Origin: a virus
Direction: 5' to 3' (one strand)
Length of the DNA: 20,582 nucleotides
IMG/VR virus record: IMGVR_UViG_3300043436_003760
Coordinates: 1-20,582 of that record
The notes under the pieces are model-generated. The model was given only the letters and a program-made list of their open reading frames with translations. It was not told where the DNA came from and did no database searches. Position numbers and translations under genes: made by a program. Of this stretch, positions 20,434 to 20,582 are shown one piece after another. Position 1 is the stretch's first letter; every line of letters begins with the position of its first letter.

Positions 20434-20470
20434 TAACGGCACTGGCAACCGATACCCAGCAATTAGTATG
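20434..20470 (+). promoter_or_regulatory. 37-base hairpin leader element, copy 2
   Basis: From TAACGGCAC to the ATG. CTGG (20442-20445) pairs with CCAG (20456-20459) around the loop CAACCGATAC, and eight bases lead to the start codon as in copy 1. Stem bases are exchanged C-G to T-A and A-T to G-C relative to 18735-18771. Confidence 0.65.
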
Positions 20471-20582
20471 AGTAAATTGTATAATGGCAGTATTTGCCTT
20501 ACCGACATTCCAAAAATCAAAATAAATGTTGGCAAAAATGGTAAAAAGTATTTAAGCGTAAATGTTTGGATTAATGACAGCG
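20468..20582 (+). CDS. Start of a small protein, possibly ssDNA-binding (3' end outside window)
   Basis: Only the first 38 residues are visible: MSKLYNGSICLTDIPKIKI, followed by NVGKNGKKYLSVNVWINDS. I know similar starts from short proteins near recombination genes of Bacteroidota phages. The KYLSVNVWIND strand pattern might fit an OB-like fold, which would suit a single-strand DNA-binding role, but this cannot be judged from a fragment. It is preceded by the same hairpin element as ERF, suggesting co-regulation. Confidence 0.55.
   Translation, partial: MSKLYNGSICLTDIPKIKINVGKNGKKYLSVNVWINDS

Noticed and set aside
1-20582. tRNA or rRNA genes and integrase
   Set aside because: I looked for cloverleaf-like stems with CCA-side patterns and for tyrosine or serine recombinase motifs in the predicted proteins and saw none. 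A proper tRNA scan was not possible.

Overview
The window looks like a piece of a double-stranded DNA tailed phage, or a prophage, of a Bacteroidota host. The DNA is AT-rich. Gene starts lie in A-rich leaders without Shine-Dalgarno sequences. The clearest promoters have the Bacteroidota form, a distal TTG and a proximal TAnnTTTG. Many proteins belong to types I know from Bacteroidota phages: XkdF-like protease, DUF6712-like connector, ERF annealing protein and several small conserved hypotheticals. No integrase, terminase, tRNA or CRISPR array is visible, so free phage and prophage cannot be told apart. All family calls come from reading the sequence, not from a database search.

Layout. Positions 1-10585 (+) hold virion genes in an unusual order: end of the tape measure, prohead protease, scaffold-like protein, major capsid protein, a probable tail tube protein isolated between two strong terminators, a small structural protein, a long portal-like protein, a connector, a tail-completion-like protein, and two large exported or fibre-like proteins, the second joining a lectin-like region to an SGNH esterase. 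Positions 10624-12374 (+) are a lysis module: two small membrane proteins (holin candidates), a lipoprotein with a C-terminal membrane helix (unimolecular spanin architecture) and an M15 peptidase endolysin. A two-way terminator at 12473-12503 closes this unit against the leftward genes.

Positions 12505-18048 (-) are an accessory block read leftward: small zinc-binding and hypothetical proteins, a tandem pair of DNA methyltransferases with identical ends and different middles, an ASCH/PUA-like protein and a small HTH-like protein next to the divergent control region. The gaps and gene ends here carry repeated, dyad-rich elements. Three share CTAACGAACAG...GGCTTGCCG and three share GGCGGACG-type cores; several contain a gene's stop codon. 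Together they resemble integron cassette recombination sites. Two leftward promoters share a 39-base block.

Positions 18147-20582 (+) are the rightward early operon: a small membrane protein, short hypotheticals, an ERF single-strand annealing protein and its usual companions, ending in a gene cut by the window edge. Two genes here, ERF and the last one, are preceded by the same 37-base element ending in the ATG. It contains a hairpin whose two copies differ by compensatory base changes, and it is the best candidate in the window for an undescribed regulatory RNA or operator.
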